Positions 43,303 through 50,868 of a stretch of 64,000 nucleotides of DNA are shown here, in pieces; positions within the stretch are counted from its first letter, which is position 1, and each line of letters starts with the position of its first letter. The notes below the pieces were generated by a model. It had not been told where the DNA came from, made no database searches, and worked only from the letters and a program-made list of their open reading frames with translations. A program made the translations under genes and the position numbers. The DNA lies in NCBI RefSeq assembly GCF_000427825.1, contig NZ_ATYT01000003.1, positions 636,157-700,156 of the forward strand. Direction: 5' to 3'. The DNA comes from Thermocrispum municipale DSM 44069. Its GTDB lineage: Bacteria > Actinomycetota > Actinomycetes > Mycobacteriales > Pseudonocardiaceae.

Positions 43303-43883
43303 CCGGCGCCCCAGGTGCGGCTCGCCTGTCGCCATTCCTCATCCCATGCGGCATACCGTTGCCGGTTCAGCATCCAGCGGACCAGGCATGCGATGCCGGC
43401 AAGCAGTCCGACGAAGCTGAGCCACACCCACACGGCGAACAAGGTGGCATTGAAGGCTGCTTCGCCCTGCGTGAGCGGCTTGGGTACTCGTTCGCCCCGG
43501 CTGTCGACCCACACAGTTACGGTGACCCCGGCGCGAGATCCAGGTGGTACCTGGGCCGTACCGGTGCGATGCGTCCCGTTGACCGTCCATTCGACCCGGC
43601 CCGTGACCGGCGCTGCGCCCGGACGAGCCGGCGGCGCATCGTCGAGCAGCACCGCGGGTACGGGGCGACTTGCAGCGCTTTCCCGGTCCACACGATCTAT
43701 CAGGTCCGCGTGCGTCGTCGACCAGATGAGTCCGGCGACGGGCAACGCCAACAGCGCGAGGATCACGCACAGCCGCACCACTGCGGCCTCCACGCGGTCG
43801 GACTTGCGCACCAGCGAATTGCGGGAGTCGAGTGGCCGCAACCACGTCGCCCACGCAGACCGATGGTTCGCTTGCGCGCCCAT
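43299..43883 (-). CDS. Rv1733c-like transmembrane protein
   Basis: A 194-residue protein of the actinobacterial type represented by M. tuberculosis Rv1733c. It has a cytoplasmic LRPLDSRNSLVRKSDRVEA segment, a membrane helix (about 40-60), a beta-rich exposed domain (about 70-150) with VPPGSRAGVTVTVWVDSRGERV, and a second helix (VWLSFVGLLAGIACLVRWML). The ATG at 43883 is preferred because the conserved region follows closely. Function is unknown. Confidence 0.82.
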   Translation of the reverse strand: MGAQANHRSAWATWLRPLDSRNSLVRKSDRVEAAVVRLCVILALLALPVAGLIWSTTHADLIDRVDRESAASRPVPAVLLDDAPPARPGAAPVTGRVEWTVNGTHRTGTAQVPPGSRAGVTVTVWVDSRGERVPKPLTQGEAAFNATLFAVWVWLSFVGLLAGIACLVRWMLNRQRYAAWDEEWRQASRTWGAG

Positions 43884-43996
43884 GCCATCAACGGTCGTTC
43901 GCGAGCACGGCCGGGACGAGTGCCGCAAGTCCCTGGCGAAGTGGTCTTTTGCCTGTCCCGTGCCGCGGTGGCCGCGCTTCCCGGCGCGCTCGGCGG

Positions 43997-44032
43997 TTGA
44001 CACGCCAATCGGTAAGTTGTAACTTACGTAAG
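43997..44032 (+). promoter_or_regulatory. Leaderless ArsR promoter with an overlapping operator
   Basis: TTGACA (43997-44002) and TAACTT (44020-44025) are spaced by 17 bp and predict transcription from 44032, the G of the GTG start. The inverted repeat GTAAGTT-GT-AACTTAC (44012-44027) covers the -10 box, and a second palindrome ACTTACGTAAGT (44022-44033) overlaps it. This is the expected layout for autorepression by ArsR on a leaderless mRNA. Confidence 0.75.
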
Positions 44033-44352
44033 TGTCAGCTTACGAAGTCGATGCGTGGGCCGCACTGGGTGATCCGACGAGACGGCGCATCTTGCAACGG
44101 CTCGCCCAACGGCCGCAGTCGGTGACCGATCTGGCCGCCGAGCTACCGATCAGCCGGCCTGCGGTCTCGCAGCACTTGCGCGTACTGAAGCGGGCGTGCC
44201 TCGTCACCGACCGGCCGGTCGGCACGCGGCGAATTTACGAAGTCGATCGCGATGGCCTGGCCGCCCTTCGCCGCGAACTGGACCAGCTCTGGGGCGCCAC
44301 CCTGGACAACTTCAAACGGATCGCCGAGCAGGCGGAACAGGAGCAATCATGA
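44032..44352 (+). CDS. ArsR/SmtB family transcriptional regulator
   Basis: A 106-residue winged-helix repressor: AWAALGDPTRRRILQRLAQRPQSVTDLAAELPISRPAVSQHLRVLKRACLV covers the HTH, and the wing is VGTRRIYEVD. It lacks the CxC metal site of metal sensors and belongs to the group paired with SRPBCC/AHSA1 genes. The GTG start coincides with the predicted transcription start. It overlaps the SRPBCC gene by 4 bp. Confidence 0.93.
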   Translation: MSAYEVDAWAALGDPTRRRILQRLAQRPQSVTDLAAELPISRPAVSQHLRVLKRACLVTDRPVGTRRIYEVDRDGLAALRRELDQLWGATLDNFKRIAEQAEQEQS

Positions 44353-44825
44353 CGTCTACCCAGACTGCCGTCAGGCACGAGATCACGGTGGCGGTGCCCG
44401 TGGAGAAGGCGTTCGCGGTCTTCACCGAGCAGTTCGACCGCATCAAGCCGCGTGAGCACAATCTGCTCGGCGTACCCATCGTGGAGACGGTGTTCGAGCG
44501 GCACGTCGGCGGTCATGTCTACGACAGGGGTGAGGACGGCTCGGTCTGCGCATGGGCGCGCGTGCTCGCGTTCGAGCCGCCGACGCGATTTGTGATCAGC
44601 TGGGACATCTCGCCGCAGTGGCAGATCGAGACCGACTCGAGCAAGTGCAGCGAGGTCGAGGTCACTTTCCTGCCCGAGGGTCCGGGCAGCACGCGGGTCA
44701 CGCTGGAACACCGGCACCTCGCGCGACACGGTGAGGGTTGGCAGGCCGAACGCGACGGTGTGGACGGCGAGGGCGGTTGGCCGCTGTACCTGCAGCGCTT
44801 CATGGACGTTGCCGCACAGGCTTGA
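44349..44825 (+). CDS. SRPBCC/AHSA1 family protein
   Basis: A 158-residue START-like hydrophobic-pocket protein: HEITVAVPVEKAFAVFTEQF, GGHVYDRGEDGSVCAWARVLAFEPPTRFVISW, and a final GWPLYLQRFMDVA helix. Genes of this family are commonly coupled to an ArsR-type repressor, as here (ATGA overlap). The ligand is unknown. Confidence 0.9.
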   Translation: MTSTQTAVRHEITVAVPVEKAFAVFTEQFDRIKPREHNLLGVPIVETVFERHVGGHVYDRGEDGSVCAWARVLAFEPPTRFVISWDISPQWQIETDSSKCSEVEVTFLPEGPGSTRVTLEHRHLARHGEGWQAERDGVDGEGGWPLYLQRFMDVAAQA

Positions 44826-44829
44826 GAAG

Positions 44830-44870
44830 GCGAGGCGGACCGACGGCGACGTTCCGCCGGCCCGCCTCGC
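44830..44870. terminator. Terminator-like hairpin
   Basis: GCGAGGCGG (44830-44838) pairs with CCGCCTCGC (44862-44870), and an inner CGGCG/CGCCG stem stacks inside. It lies just after the SRPBCC stop and before the convergent FMN-reductase remnant. Confidence 0.65.
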
Positions 44871-44874
44871 TCGC

Positions 44875-45189
44875 TCAGCCGGCACACACAGAGGTGTGTT
44901 CCCTGATCTTCGTCACGAACGTCGAGACGACACGCCGGAGCCTCTCCCGCAGATCTGGGTCCCGCAGGCCGTCAGCGCCGAGAACATCGTCTGCGTGACC
45001 AACCGGCAGTTCGCTGTCGACGACGCAAGCCCCCAAGGTGGACAACACCTTGCGTGTCTCGGCCTGAGCCCACACCGCACCGAACATGCCGGTGGAGGCG
45101 CCGATCACCGCTGCCGGTTTGCCGCTGACCGGGTTGGTCGCGAACGGCACGGAAATCCAGTCGAGGGCGTTTTTCAGCGCGCCCGGTGC
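44875..45189 (-). pseudogene. C-terminal half of an NADPH-dependent FMN reductase-like protein
   Basis: About 104 residues match the second half of the flavodoxin-like reductase family: PGALKNALDWISVP, then SGKPAAVIGASTGMFGAVWAQAETRKVL and a closing helix. The first half, with the FMN phosphate loop and the usual start, is absent. The upstream 145 bp are not coding in this frame. It is a truncated leftover. Confidence 0.72.
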
Positions 45190-45334
45190 TCGCCAGCGGG
45201 TGTCGGTGGCTTGCCCCGCCGGGCTGCGCAGGCGGCCTGCACCTGGACGAGGGCACCAGCGACATCCGCCGTCGATCGTCGGTGGTTCACTGGTGCGGAC
45301 GGCCAGGAACGGCGGAGGTTGAGAAAGGGAGCGC

Positions 45335-45790
45335 ATGACCACGGAATTCAGCTCGCTCGACGACATTCGTGACGCGATCGGCACCCCGCTCGGGCCGACC
45401 GAGTGGTTCCCGGTGGACCAGCAGCGCATCGACATGTTCGCCGAGGCCACGGGTGATCACCAGTGGATCCACGTCGACCGGGAGCGGGCGGCGCAAGGCC
45501 CGTTCGGCAAGACCATCGCGCACGGCTACCTGACCTTGTCGTTGATTCCGCAGTTCGCCGGCCAGCTGTTCCGGCTGAACTTCGGCAGCGCCCGGCTGAA
45601 CTACGGTCTGAACAAGGTTCGCTTCCCCGCCCCGGTCCCGGTCGACGCACGGGTGCGGGCGACCGCGGAGTTCGTCGAACTCCGCTCGGTTTCGGCGGGA
45701 GAACAGCTCACCACGCGCTTCACGATCGAGCTCGAAGGCAGTGCGAAGCCGGCCTGCGTAGCAGAAGCCCTGACGCTGCTGCTTCCCTGA
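45335..45790 (+). CDS. MaoC family hydratase (R-specific enoyl-CoA hydratase-like)
   Basis: A 151-residue hot-dog-fold protein. The hydratase motif FAEATGDHQWIHVDRERA carries the catalytic Asp and His, and GPFGKTIAHGYLTLSLIP follows. It is the usual length for a stand-alone MaoC. It would add water to trans-2-enoyl-CoA; the acyl chain is not predictable. The ATG at 45335 follows AAGGGAG. Its neighbours are gene remnants, so it is isolated. Confidence 0.9.
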   Translation: MTTEFSSLDDIRDAIGTPLGPTEWFPVDQQRIDMFAEATGDHQWIHVDRERAAQGPFGKTIAHGYLTLSLIPQFAGQLFRLNFGSARLNYGLNKVRFPAPVPVDARVRATAEFVELRSVSAGEQLTTRFTIELEGSAKPACVAEALTLLLP

Positions 45791-45901
45791 CCGTGAGCCG
45801 TCGCGCTCGGTCGGCCCAGCGCACGCGACCTCGACATCCTGTCGTCGTCCACCGGAACCTGGCACGAACAGCCGGAACAGGCGTCGTTCGCGGAGCTCAT
45901 C

Positions 45902-45989
45902 GGCTTCCGGATACGACTTCGATCTGGACGGCTTGTTCAACTACGGCCTGCAGCGCTTGCTGGACGGACTGGCCGCCCGGATCGGCTGA
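45902..45989 (+). pseudogene. C-terminal remnant of a TetR family regulator
   Basis: About 28 residues, SGYDFDLDGLFNYGLQRLLDGLAARIG before a stop, fit the last helix of TetR_C-type ligand domains (F.yGL.rLLDGL). The HTH and most of the ligand domain are gone. The rest of 45791-46121 has no recognisable gene. The remnant is short, so the call is tentative. Confidence 0.45.
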
Positions 45990-46121
45990 GGCGTGCTCAC
46001 CGACCGCACGCAGCCCGATCCCGGCATTCGACCCTGACGCGCGGGTCCTTCAGCTCTAGCCCGCCGGCGACCACCGTCGAAGGCTCGGAGGGACAGGGGC
46101 CGTTCGGCATCGGAGGTCGCC

Positions 46122-46406
46122 ATGGCCGACAACACCGACGACGTGCGCGAAGCGGCGCGCAAGCGCTTGGAAAGCAGACGAGGATTCGTCCCCCATCTGC
46201 TGGTCTTCCTCGCTGTCAACACGATGCTGGTGTTGATCTGGTGGGTGACCTCCGCGCCGAGTTTCTTCTGGCCGATCATCCCGATCGCGGCATGGAGTAT
46301 CGGGATTCTGGCCCACGCCTGGGACGCCTTCTTCAGCAAGCCGATCACCGAGGAGGACATCGATCGCGAGCTGCAGCGATGGCGCCACAAACCCGGTTTC
46401 CGCTGA
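46122..46406 (+). CDS. 2TM domain-containing protein
   Basis: A 94-residue protein: a charged helix (DVREAARKRLESRRGF), then two membrane helices with FVPHLLVFLAVNTMLVLIWW and FWPIIPIAAWSIGILAHAWDAFF, and a basic tail. This is the 2TM-domain family seen alone or attached to sensor proteins. It starts 18 bp upstream of the truncated alcohol dehydrogenase gene's ribosome-site region. Confidence 0.85.
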   Translation: MADNTDDVREAARKRLESRRGFVPHLLVFLAVNTMLVLIWWVTSAPSFFWPIIPIAAWSIGILAHAWDAFFSKPITEEDIDRELQRWRHKPGFR

Positions 46407-46424
46407 GGTGTCGGAGGGTGCGTC

Positions 46425-47034
46425 ATGCGCGTGTGGCGAGTGCAGAAGCCTGGGCCGTTGACCCACCGACCGCTGCGGCTGACCGACGAGCCACGCCCGG
46501 AACCGGTTGACGGAGAGTTGCTGGTGCGCGTGCTCGCCTGCGGCGTCTGCCGCACCGATCTCCATCTGGTCGAAGGTGACCTGCCGGTCCACCGCGAGCA
46601 CGTGACACCCGGCCACGAGGTGGTCGGTGAGGTCGTGGAGCCCGGCGAGGCGTTTCGGCGCGGTGACAAGGTGGGGATCCCGTGGCTGCGCGGCACGTGT
46701 TATCACTGTCGCTTCTGCCGGGGCGGGCACGAGAACCTGTGCCCGAAATCCCACTACACCGGTTGGGACGTGGACGGCGGATACGCCGACTACGCGACGG
46801 TCCCCGAGCCGTACGCCCTGCCGCTGCCGAACAACTACAGCGACGTCGAACTGGCGCCGTTGCTGTGCGCGGGGATCATCGGCTTCGCGGCGCTCAAGCG
46901 TGCGGAGCTACCCGCGGGCGGGCGGCTCGGCATCTACGGCTTCGGCGCCAGCGCTCACCTTGCCGCGCAGGTCGCGCTCGCGCAGGGGGCAACCGTGCAC
47001 GTGCTGACGCGAAGCGCGAAGGCTCGGGCCTTGG
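46425..47034 (+). pseudogene. Zinc alcohol dehydrogenase truncated at its 3' end by a deletion
   Basis: About 203 residues of a medium-chain zinc dehydrogenase are intact: catalytic-zinc CGVCRTDLH and GHEVVGEV, structural-zinc [15 protein letters not shown], and the NAD fold [19 protein letters not shown]. After [10 protein letters not shown] (about 47034) the family sequence stops; the remaining 13 codons to the stop at 47073-47075 are the reverse strand of the neighbouring gene. Full-length members have about 330 residues, so the NAD-binding half is cut and the product is unlikely to be active. The starting ATG and upstream region look normal. Confidence 0.85.
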
Positions 47035-48075
47035 TCCGTGTTCGCGGCCGCCTTGCCCGTTGCCTTGGCCGGTGAGGCAGCCGTACCCGGATCCGGGCGT
47101 GCCGGGCAACCCGAGTGCGAGCGCCAGGTTGATCCAAGCCGTGACGGTGTCGACGCCGTTGGCGTGTTGTTCGGACCCGCGAGCGGTCAGCACGTAGGCG
47201 TTGCGGGCTTCGGCCAGCATGGCGGCGGCCCGTCGCTGGTCAGCGGCGGCCACCCCGGTGATGCGTTCGACGCGTTCGGGCCACCACGCTGCCGTCTGCC
47301 GCCACGTTTCGGCGAACCCGTTGGTGCGCTCTTCCACGTACTCGCGGTCGACGTGACCGTCCGCCACCGTCGCGTGCAGGATGCCCAGGGCGAGCGCGAG
47401 GTCGGTGCCCGGTGCGAGTTGCAGATGCAGGGCCGCCTTCGCCGCCGTCGGGGTACGGCGAGGATCGACCACGATCAACCCATGGGTGTCGATGGCCCGG
47501 GCGAGGTGACGCAGGAACGGCGGCATCGTCTCGGCGGGATTGGCACCGGCCAGCAGTACCGCGTCGGCGTCGGCCAGATCCGTCATGGGGAACGGCAGGC
47601 CGCGGTCCATGCCGAACGCGCGCATCCCGGCAGCGGCCGCGGACGACATGCAGAACCGGCCGTTGTAGTCGATCTGCGACGTGCCGACGGCGACCCTGGC
47701 GAACTTGCCGAGCAGGTAGGACTTCTCGTTGGTCAGCCCGCCGCCACCGAACACACCGATGGCGTCCGGGCCGTGTTCGGCGCGGACGGCCCGGATGCGG
47801 TCGGCAACCAGATCCAGCGCGTGGTCCCATGTCGTGGGCCGCAAGCGGCCGTCGACGCGCACCAACGGGGTGGTCAGACGCGCCGGTGAGGTCAGCAACG
47901 CGGCCGAGGTCCAGCCCTTCTGGCAGAGCCCGCCGCCGTTCGACGGAAAGTCGCGCGGGCGCACCTGAACCGAGCCCGCCCCGGTGGGCACCACCGTCAT
48001 TCCGCACTGCAACGCGCAGTACGGGCAATGCGTGGCGACCTGGGCCTCGGTTCGGGGATGCAGTGCCGCTGTCAC
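47035..48075 (-). pseudogene. Molybdopterin oxidoreductase (assimilatory nitrate reductase-like) truncated at its 3' end
   Basis: About 347 residues of a bis-MGD enzyme remain: the [4Fe-4S] site CPYCALQCGM...LCQKGW near residues 17-54, SQIDYNGRFCMSSAAAAG, and [18 protein letters not shown]. Full proteins have about 700 residues; the second half, including the remaining cofactor-binding domain, is missing. The family sequence ends at REHG (about 47035), where the tail of the truncated dehydrogenase begins from the opposite side; the frame then runs on to 46894 as nonsense. Similarity to NasC/NarB-type nitrate reductases is fair, but formate-dehydrogenase-like enzymes cannot be excluded. Confidence 0.82.
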
Positions 48076-48164
48076 GGCGAAGACGCTAGGTCGCCGCTGT
48101 TACTGCAGAACGACCGAATGTTTCCGGCAGTTGACATCGGCCGCACGCCACGTGGCGCACACCG

Positions 48165-49025
48165 TCAGCCCTGGGTGTTCACGGGTTTGCGGGCCAGCAG
48201 CGCATACATGAGCGGGATGCGCGGCTCGGTCTGCGGGAGCCGGAACCACCCGCCCTCGGCCGGCTGCATCGACGGCCGGCGTGGCCAGGGCAGGCGATCG
48301 GTCTCGCGCAGCCGCTCGATACGAAGTCCCGCGTCCACGACGGCGGTCGTCAGCTCACCGATCCCGTGCATCCACTCGTACGACACTGTCGCCGATGTCA
48401 GCGCGGGGCCGTCGGTGTAGGTGTAGGTCGCGTCCCGCTCGACAGCATGCCCTCTGCTCAGGTAGTCGTTGCGGATCAGCAGCTCGTCGCGTCCGTTTGA
48501 CGGTGGAACGACTCCGAGTGCGTTCAGCAAGGGATGGAACTCGACGACGTACAGTGCCCCGCCGGGCCGAAGCAAATCGGCCACCACCTTCGCCCACACC
48601 GACAGGTCGGGCAGGTAGCAGACCGCGCCTTTACCGGTGTAGACGACGTCGAACCGCGCGCGACCGAGTGCCTCGACTGCGTCATGCACGTCGGCCTTGA
48701 CATAGGTGACATCGACTCCGGCCTCGCGCGCCAGACGCCGTGCTTCGCGCACGGACGCTTCGGAGATGTCCAGGCCGGTGACCCGTGCACCACGTCTGGC
48801 CAGCACCACGGTCTCGGTGCCGAGATGGCACTGCAGGTGCACCACGTCCCGGCCCGTCAGTTCCCCCAGGTCCGTCCATTCGAAATCGGCGAACCACTGC
48901 TCCGGGTCGCGGCTGCCGTCCACGCCGTAGAACCCGCTGGCCACGTGAATCGGCGTCCGTTCGTCCCAGTTGGCCTCGTTGGCGCTGATCAGTGCCCGGA
49001 CATCGGCGTCGAGTTCTCTCCCCAC
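48165..49025 (-). CDS. Class I SAM-dependent methyltransferase
   Basis: A protein of about 286 residues with a Rossmann-like methyltransferase core: motif I VVHLQCHLGTETVVLARRGARVTGLDIS, motif II YVKADVHDA, and VYTGKGAVCYLPDLSVWAKVVADLLRPGG. The N-terminal WDERTPIHVASGFYG and the C-terminal RPSMQPAEGGWFRLP are typical of an uncharacterised group of actinobacterial methyltransferases. The GTG at 49025 is used because similarity starts soon after it and no better start lies before the recD stop. Confidence 0.85.
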   Translation of the reverse strand: MGRELDADVRALISANEANWDERTPIHVASGFYGVDGSRDPEQWFADFEWTDLGELTGRDVVHLQCHLGTETVVLARRGARVTGLDISEASVREARRLAREAGVDVTYVKADVHDAVEALGRARFDVVYTGKGAVCYLPDLSVWAKVVADLLRPGGALYVVEFHPLLNALGVVPPSNGRDELLIRNDYLSRGHAVERDATYTYTDGPALTSATVSYEWMHGIGELTTAVVDAGLRIERLRETDRLPWPRRPSMQPAEGGWFRLPQTEPRIPLMYALLARKPVNTQG

Positions 49026-49068
49026 GGGGATCCATCGAGCCAGATCGAGCCCGGCGTGTCCAGTCGAA

Positions 49069-50868
49069 TCAGGCGCGGCTGAGACCGGAGGCGCGCAGTG
49101 CCTGCCGCTCGACGGCCGCGCGCAGGGCATCCTCGCTGCCGATGATTCGCACCCGCTGCTGGGCTCGCGTGATCGCGGTGTAGAGCAGCTGGCGGGTGAG
49201 GATCGCGGAGGAGGTGTCCGGGAGCACGATCGACACGGTGTCGTACTGGCTGCCCTGGCTGCGGTGGATGGTCATCGCGTAGGCGGTCTGGACGCCGCTC
49301 AGCCGGCTGGGATGGACCAGCACCCCGGTGTCGAATGCGGCGACGAGCCCGTCGTCGCGCCGGAGGATGACACCGGTGTCGCCGTTGCTGATGCCTGCGT
49401 CGTAGTCGGTCTCGGTGGCCAGCAGGGGCTGGCCGGGAAAGCCCCGATCCGGGTCGAACCGGTGGCCGGCGGCGATGCCCGCCCATTCGACGGCGAGACG
49501 GTTCCAGTGCTGCACGCCTTGCGGGCCGTCACGGTGCGCACACAGCACGCGGTGCGCAGTCAGCGCGCCTCGGGCGGCCGTGGCGTCGCCTCGGTCCGCG
49601 GCCTCGCGCAGCGCGACGGCGCTGGCGGTGACGTCGCGCTGCAACTCGTCGAGGTCAGTGGCCGAGCACAGCTCCACGGCGTCGTCGCCGGAACGGAGCA
49701 GATCGAGGGCTTCGTCAACAGCGCCGCGGCGGACGGCGTCCGCGAGCTCGGCGATGGCGCCGGAGAACCGACGCCCGCGGCGCAACCGGACGATCCCGCC
49801 GCACAGTTTCTCCCGCTCCTGCGCACTGAGCGGAGGCTCTTCACCCCCGGCACCGTCGAGATCCACCAGCTGAGCGAGGGCTGGGTTGGCCGGCCGCCGG
49901 ACCGGGCGCGCGACCAGATCGGCGAGGACGGCGCCGGCGTCCACCGAGGCGAGCTGGTCGGGGTCGCCGAGCAGGATCAGCCGCGTGTCCGCGCGGAGCG
50001 CCTCGATCAGGCGGGCCATCAGGGTCAACGACACCATCGACGTCTCGTCGACGATCACCACGTCGTGCGGCAGGCGTCGGTGTGCGTTGTGGGCGAAGCG
50101 GCTGCGGCTGTCGCGACGCCAGCCGAGGAGCCGGTGCAGCGTCGTCGCGGTCAGCCCGTCAGGAAGTCCGAGGTCTTGCCTGGTGACGGCCTCCTGCATA
50201 CGCGCGGCTGCCCTGCCGGTCGGCGCGGCCAGTGCCACGCGCAGCGACGGGCCGTGCAGGGCGTGGAGCAGCGCGAGGATGCGGGCAGCCGTGTGGGTCT
50301 TCCCGGTACCAGGGCCGCCGGCGACGATGGTGGTCCATTCGGTCGCGGCCAGCGCCGCGGCGACCCGCTGCCGGTCCGGCGCGTCATGGCCGGGGAAGAG
50401 TTCGTCCAGCTTCGCCCGGGCGGCGGACAGGTCGACGTGCGGCCGGGTGCGCTCTCGCTCGGCGAGCGCGGCACGAATGGTCTCCTCCTGCCGGTGGTAG
50501 CGGGTGAAGGACAGCAACCAGCCGCTGTCGGACCGCACCAACGTCAGCGGGATCAGCGGTCCTTGGTCGCCTCCGGTGACGAGCGGACTGGTGCGCAGCA
50601 GCGACACCAACTCGTCGGGCTCCGGCCACGGCAAGTCGTCGGTGTCCTGGTCGGCGCCGTGTTCCCGGAGCCGGTCCAACTCGACACACACCGACCCGAG
50701 CCGCAGTGCACGCACGGTCAGCGCCACGGCCAGCAGCACAGGTTCGCGGTCTTCCTGGCCGAGAGCGCCCAGCCGCAGGGCGACATGGACGTCCGCCGGG
50801 GCGAGGATCCCGGCGTCTTCGAAGACGCGCAGGATTCCGGTCGCTCGCTGGGTGGTCAGTTGGGTCAT
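49069..50868 (-). CDS. recD: Exodeoxyribonuclease V subunit alpha
   Basis: A 599-residue SF1B helicase. Walker A is IVAGGPGTGKTHTA (about 181-194), Walker B VVIVDETSMV, followed by LILLGDPDQLASVDAGAVLADL, and the C-terminal motifs AYAMTIHRSQGSQYDTV and TAITRAQ. RecD is the 5'-3' motor of RecBCD, which processes double-strand breaks. It is the last gene of the recC-recB-recD run; its ATG overlaps the recB stop by 4 bp. Confidence 0.96.
   Translation of the reverse strand: MTQLTTQRATGILRVFEDAGILAPADVHVALRLGALGQEDREPVLLAVALTVRALRLGSVCVELDRLREHGADQDTDDLPWPEPDELVSLLRTSPLVTGGDQGPLIPLTLVRSDSGWLLSFTRYHRQEETIRAALAERERTRPHVDLSAARAKLDELFPGHDAPDRQRVAAALAATEWTTIVAGGPGTGKTHTAARILALLHALHGPSLRVALAAPTGRAAARMQEAVTRQDLGLPDGLTATTLHRLLGWRRDSRSRFAHNAHRRLPHDVVIVDETSMVSLTLMARLIEALRADTRLILLGDPDQLASVDAGAVLADLVARPVRRPANPALAQLVDLDGAGGEEPPLSAQEREKLCGGIVRLRRGRRFSGAIAELADAVRRGAVDEALDLLRSGDDAVELCSATDLDELQRDVTASAVALREAADRGDATAARGALTAHRVLCAHRDGPQGVQHWNRLAVEWAGIAAGHRFDPDRGFPGQPLLATETDYDAGISNGDTGVILRRDDGLVAAFDTGVLVHPSRLSGVQTAYAMTIHRSQGSQYDTVSIVLPDTSSAILTRQLLYTAITRAQQRVRIIGSEDALRAAVERQALRASGLSRA

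Noticed and set aside
45190-45334. Plus-strand string LDEGTSDIRR that recalls an acyl-CoA dehydrogenase C-terminus
   Set aside because: The match is only about ten residues and has no flanking support.
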